From Eubacteriales bacterium (GTDB lineage: Bacteria; Bacillota; Clostridia; Lachnospirales; Lachnospiraceae): 64,000 nt of DNA. The stretch is taken from contig JAUNHC010000030.1 of the NCBI GenBank assembly GCA_030524175.1, positions 1 through 64,000 of the forward strand, read 5' to 3'. This document shows positions 61,871-64,000 of this stretch, piece by piece. A model generated the notes under the pieces. The model saw only the letters and a list, made by a program, of their open reading frames with translations, was not told where the DNA came from and did not search any database. The first letter of the stretch is position 1; each line of letters opens with the position of its first letter. The position numbers and the translations under genes are program-made.

Positions 61871-63045
61871 ACTTCTTCCCCTTTCCCGAACTTGATTTCC
61901 AACATGCTGTCTTCCAGTCTGGCTCCTGTGATCTCATATTTGCGCAGAGCATTGGGGATAGCAATATTCCTCTTAAAATTGCCGATTCTTAAGATTACAT
62001 CTGTGCCTGACTGATACAGATCCAGTTTTTCCTTTTTCAGACATGGTACAAAAAGTTTCAGCCGGTATCCGCTGTCTGTTTTCTCATACACTTCTCCTGC
62101 CTGTTGGGCGGATACCTGGAATAAATCAATCCCCTCCAGCACCTCATCACAAATGCGGTCAATGGATTCCATCCCGCAAAGATCCTGCTCATACCAGGGA
62201 ATCTCTGTAAGAGGAACTCCCCGGAAAATATCTGAAAGTTCTTTTCTGTAATGTTTCTGGATATCCATCCACTGGGCAAAGAAAGGATTCTTAAGAGAGG
62301 CCGGCAGCATCCTGTTTACATAAACTCCGTCCACATAATACCCATATAGATTAAGATACATATAATTCCGCTTTGTCTCTTCCACCACCATTTTCTCCGG
62401 CATGGTGACGATCCTTGCAGATACAATATTTCTGTCCTTCATCAATTCCTGAAGTGATAACAGACGGACATAAAGACGTTCCATATCTGTCATGGCTGCC
62501 TTGTCAGGAAGCTCCACTTTGAGCAGCCTCCGTGATACGGGGGACAGAACCCTCATGGCAATTTTCCCAACAGGGAAAAATTTCTCCATATACCAGCACA
62601 AAAGCTCAGGGAATTTCAGCAATGCCAAGGTTTCCCCTGTGGGGGCACAGTCGATCATAATCCTTTCATATTTCCCGCTCTCGTAGATATCAAGAATCTT
62701 CAGCAGGGAAAACAGCTCATCCATGCCTGGCAGCTTAAGTCCGTTATCCAGTACATCCGAATCTGTACCGGCGGATTTGAGCATGTTTACAATGGACCTT
62801 GCCATGTCCCCGTATTCATGCTCCATCATATAATCCGGATCTGCCTCCAATGCGTATAGATTCTCTGCCACCTCGGTATCCTCCCTCCCAATTTTTTTCT
62901 CAAAGAGATCACTAAGATTGTGGGCCATATCTGCACTGAAAAGCAATGTTCTCTTTCCCTCCCGCGCAGACATTCTCGCATGCGCTGCCGCCACACTTGT
63001 TTTCCCTACTCCGCCTTTCCCTGTAAAAATGATGATCCTGCTCAT
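61867..63045 (-). CDS. ArsA/Get3-family ATPase with HSP20-like tail, copy 1
   Basis: A 392-aa paralogue of the gene at 60405. It has Walker A GKGGVGKTS at residues 8-16, SADMAHNLSDLFEKK as switch I, DCAPTGETLALLKFPE, and a C-terminal beta domain (LKLFVPCLKKEKLDLY, VILRIGNFKRNIAIPNAL). The two would likely form a heterodimer or two homodimers. The ribosome binding site is AGGAGG 8 nt before the ATG. Its promoter region carries a copy of the operator also seen at marR. Confidence 0.88.
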   Translation of the reverse strand: MSRIIIFTGKGGVGKTSVAAAHARMSAREGKRTLLFSADMAHNLSDLFEKKIGREDTEVAENLYALEADPDYMMEHEYGDMARSIVNMLKSAGTDSDVLDNGLKLPGMDELFSLLKILDIYESGKYERIMIDCAPTGETLALLKFPELLCWYMEKFFPVGKIAMRVLSPVSRRLLKVELPDKAAMTDMERLYVRLLSLQELMKDRNIVSARIVTMPEKMVVEETKRNYMYLNLYGYYVDGVYVNRMLPASLKNPFFAQWMDIQKHYRKELSDIFRGVPLTEIPWYEQDLCGMESIDRICDEVLEGIDLFQVSAQQAGEVYEKTDSGYRLKLFVPCLKKEKLDLYQSGTDVILRIGNFKRNIAIPNALRKYEITGARLEDSMLEIKFGKGEEV

Positions 63046-63076
63046 TTTGACTTCCTCCTTTTTAATTCTCCATTCG

Positions 63077-63100
63077 AATAGTTCTTGTTTCGAAGTATTT
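63077..63100 (-). promoter_or_regulatory. MarR operator copy at the ArsA operon
   Basis: The minus-strand sequence AAATACTTCGAA, two bases, AAGAA, one base, TATT is identical to the copy at 63721-63744 at 21 of 24 positions. It lies 32 nt before the first ATPase start. Confidence 0.7.
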
Positions 63101-63112
63101 ATTTAAAAGAAA

Positions 63113-63139
63113 GAGATGCCGGAAAATCTGCGGCATCTC
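63113..63139 (-). terminator. Terminator of marR
   Basis: A 9-bp perfect stem GAGATGCCG/CGGCATCTC with a 9-nt loop is followed on the minus strand by TTTCTTTTAA. It separates marR from the ArsA operon. Confidence 0.75.
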
Positions 63140-63207
63140 CCCGTGTAAGCTGCCATCTTCACACCAAGACAGTTATCCCGCCCCGGGTAAAAACCCCTTT
63201 CATCTCT

Positions 63208-63702
63208 TTATTCAATAGGAATCTTGCGTACCTTATTCTCTTTCGTTTTCTCCCTTGCCCTCTCATACTCTTCATCCAGTGCACTCATAGCCTTATCAAG
63301 TATCTGGACCCCCATCTGCAATTCCTGAGGTGTGAGCTTATTCAGGATGATCTGTCCGTAATGAAAAAACTCTCCCAGAATACTCTTAATACACTCCATA
63401 CCAGTCTCTGTCATCTGGATTGTCACTACCCGCTTATCTTCCTCACTGCGGCTTCGCTGTAAAAGGCTGCGCTTCTCCATACGGGCCACAACACCTGTGG
63501 CAGTGTTCAAAGGCACTTGAATATATTCTGCAATCTGGGTCATATTCACCTGACCCCTGCGATAAAGAAGCAGCATGACAAAAACCTCATTCTTGGAACA
63601 ATCCATCAAAAGATTTTCCCAGGTCTGAGGGGAAATCAAAACCTTGAATTTGTCCAGATATTCAAAGATTACGCGTTCCATCTCCTGCATTCCTGAATTC
63701 AT
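63208..63702 (-). CDS. MarR-family regulator
   Basis: A 164-aa winged-helix regulator: VFVMLLLYRRGQVNMTQIAEYI, TATGVVARMEKRSLLQR and the wing SRSEEDKRVVTIQMTETG. ATG 63702 was chosen by an AGGAG site 9 nt upstream; other ATGs at 63711 and 63765 are possible. Matching operators lie before it and before the ArsA operon, so it likely represses both. The signal is unknown. Confidence 0.88.
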   Translation of the reverse strand: MNSGMQEMERVIFEYLDKFKVLISPQTWENLLMDCSKNEVFVMLLLYRRGQVNMTQIAEYIQVPLNTATGVVARMEKRSLLQRSRSEEDKRVVTIQMTETGMECIKSILGEFFHYGQIILNKLTPQELQMGVQILDKAMSALDEEYERAREKTKENKVRKIPIE

Positions 63703-63720
63703 GTATTTCATCTCCTGCAA

Positions 63721-63744
63721 AATACTTCTTCCTTCGAAGTATTT
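63721..63744 (-). promoter_or_regulatory. MarR operator copy at marR
   Basis: AATACTTC and GAAGTATT (63721-63728 and 63736-63743) form an inverted repeat, one base longer on each side (63719-63745), just upstream of marR. The 24-nt core matches 63077-63100 at 21 positions. Confidence 0.75.
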
Positions 63745-63808
63745 TAAGTTTAGTACCTTTCCCAAGCTTTGTCAAGATGATTTTACACCCTGCCCCAAAA
63801 TGCATCTG

Positions 63809-64000
63809 TCATTTGCCTTCGAAATTTCTCCTGCAGATCCACTCTGCCGAAAGATCCATGGCACCCCGGCAGGCCTGGGTTTTATCCAGGGAATTCAGCA
63901 TCACGAAATCATGGATCATGGCCTGGAACCTGGCGGCTATCACCGGTACACCTGCGCTGCGCAGCTTTCTCCCATATGCCTCTCCCTCATCGCGGAGCAC
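63809..64000 (-). CDS. Alpha/beta hydrolase, C-terminal part (cut by the window edge)
   Basis: The visible 63 residues end an alpha/beta hydrolase fold-3 (HSL/lipase-type) protein: LRDEGEAYGRKLRSAGVPV and MIHDFVMLNSL, in which the histidine of the catalytic triad stands. The start and nucleophile lie beyond 64000. Confidence 0.75.
   Translation of the reverse strand: MLRDEGEAYGRKLRSAGVPVIAARFQAMIHDFVMLNSLDKTQACRGAMDLSAEWICRRNFEGK

Noticed and set aside
60405-63045. Arsenic resistance operon
   Set aside because: No arsB, arsC, arsD, acr3 or arsR-like ArsR regulator is encoded nearby; the regulator is of the MarR family and the ATPases have HSP20-like tails.
1-64000. CRISPR array or prophage
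   Set aside because: No regularly spaced direct repeats and no capsid, terminase, portal or integrase genes were found.

Overview
The window reads like the chromosome of a low-to-mid-GC Firmicute of the Lachnospiraceae, probably close to Blautia. The reasons are near-universal AGGAGG ribosome binding sites, an anaerobic sulfite reductase (asrABC), a GPH transporter next to uroporphyrinogen-decarboxylase-like methyltransferases, a YccF/EcsC neighbourhood, and intergenic palindromes of a kind I associate with this family. The genus is an inference from remembered protein style; no search was run. I see no rRNA, tRNA, CRISPR array, prophage or conjugative module.

Layout. 1-51: 3' end of a group II intron (+ strand) that cuts off the C terminus of an SOS-regulated radical SAM gene (11-982, -). 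1151-3872: lysC, a DUF2325 gene and an arylamine N-acetyltransferase. 4170-9423 (+): GPH transporter, two UroD-superfamily proteins and a PucR-type regulator. 9679-16076 (-): a D-serine block with dsdA, its response regulator and a cytosolic cupin-PocR-LytS-type kinase, then an SHMT-like enzyme with an altered active site and an AGCS amino acid symporter. 16530-18895 (-): SRAP peptidase, TrmO and an SPL-like radical SAM protein. 18899-20640 (-): a deleted ecsC, yccF and an unknown 143-aa gene, all downstream of a yybP-ykoY-type Mn2+ riboswitch. 20782-27795 (-): a chemoreceptor, methylthioadenosine deaminase, mtnA, purine nucleoside phosphorylase and an Lsa-type ABC-F protein. 28160-31749 (-): asrCBA and a Crp/Fnr regulator. 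31796-39920 (-): a ten-gene chemosensory operon with CheA, CheW, CheC, CheD, CheR, CheY, a receptor and a REC-GGDEF protein, with no cheB. It is divergent from a hybrid histidine kinase (40109-42586, +).

42734-57427 (-) is mostly housekeeping and accessory singletons: cold-shock protein, metallophosphoesterase, PgsA-like synthase, cyclase, CorA, hydrolases, a pyrophosphatase-ACT fusion, methyltransferases, TetR, an AraC/toroid pair, a PDZ-radical SAM-DUF512 protein, DUF3795, VOC, GrpB and UPF0158. 57706-58514 is an AbiE toxin-antitoxin locus whose toxin is cut to 72 codons. 58910-60079 is an RlmD-type rRNA methyltransferase. 60405-63702 is a MarR-controlled pair of ArsA/Get3-like ATPases with HSP20-like tails separated by a 71-aa protein. 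The window ends inside an alpha/beta hydrolase gene.

How the genes work together. Three readable circuits stand out. (1) MTA deaminase, nucleoside phosphorylase and MtnA can take methylthioadenosine through methylthioinosine to methylthioribulose-1-phosphate. (2) Transport, sensing and deamination of D-serine or a related amino acid sit side by side. (3) The MarR and ArsA promoters carry the same 24-bp operator (21 of 24 identical), which makes that cluster a small regulon of unknown purpose.
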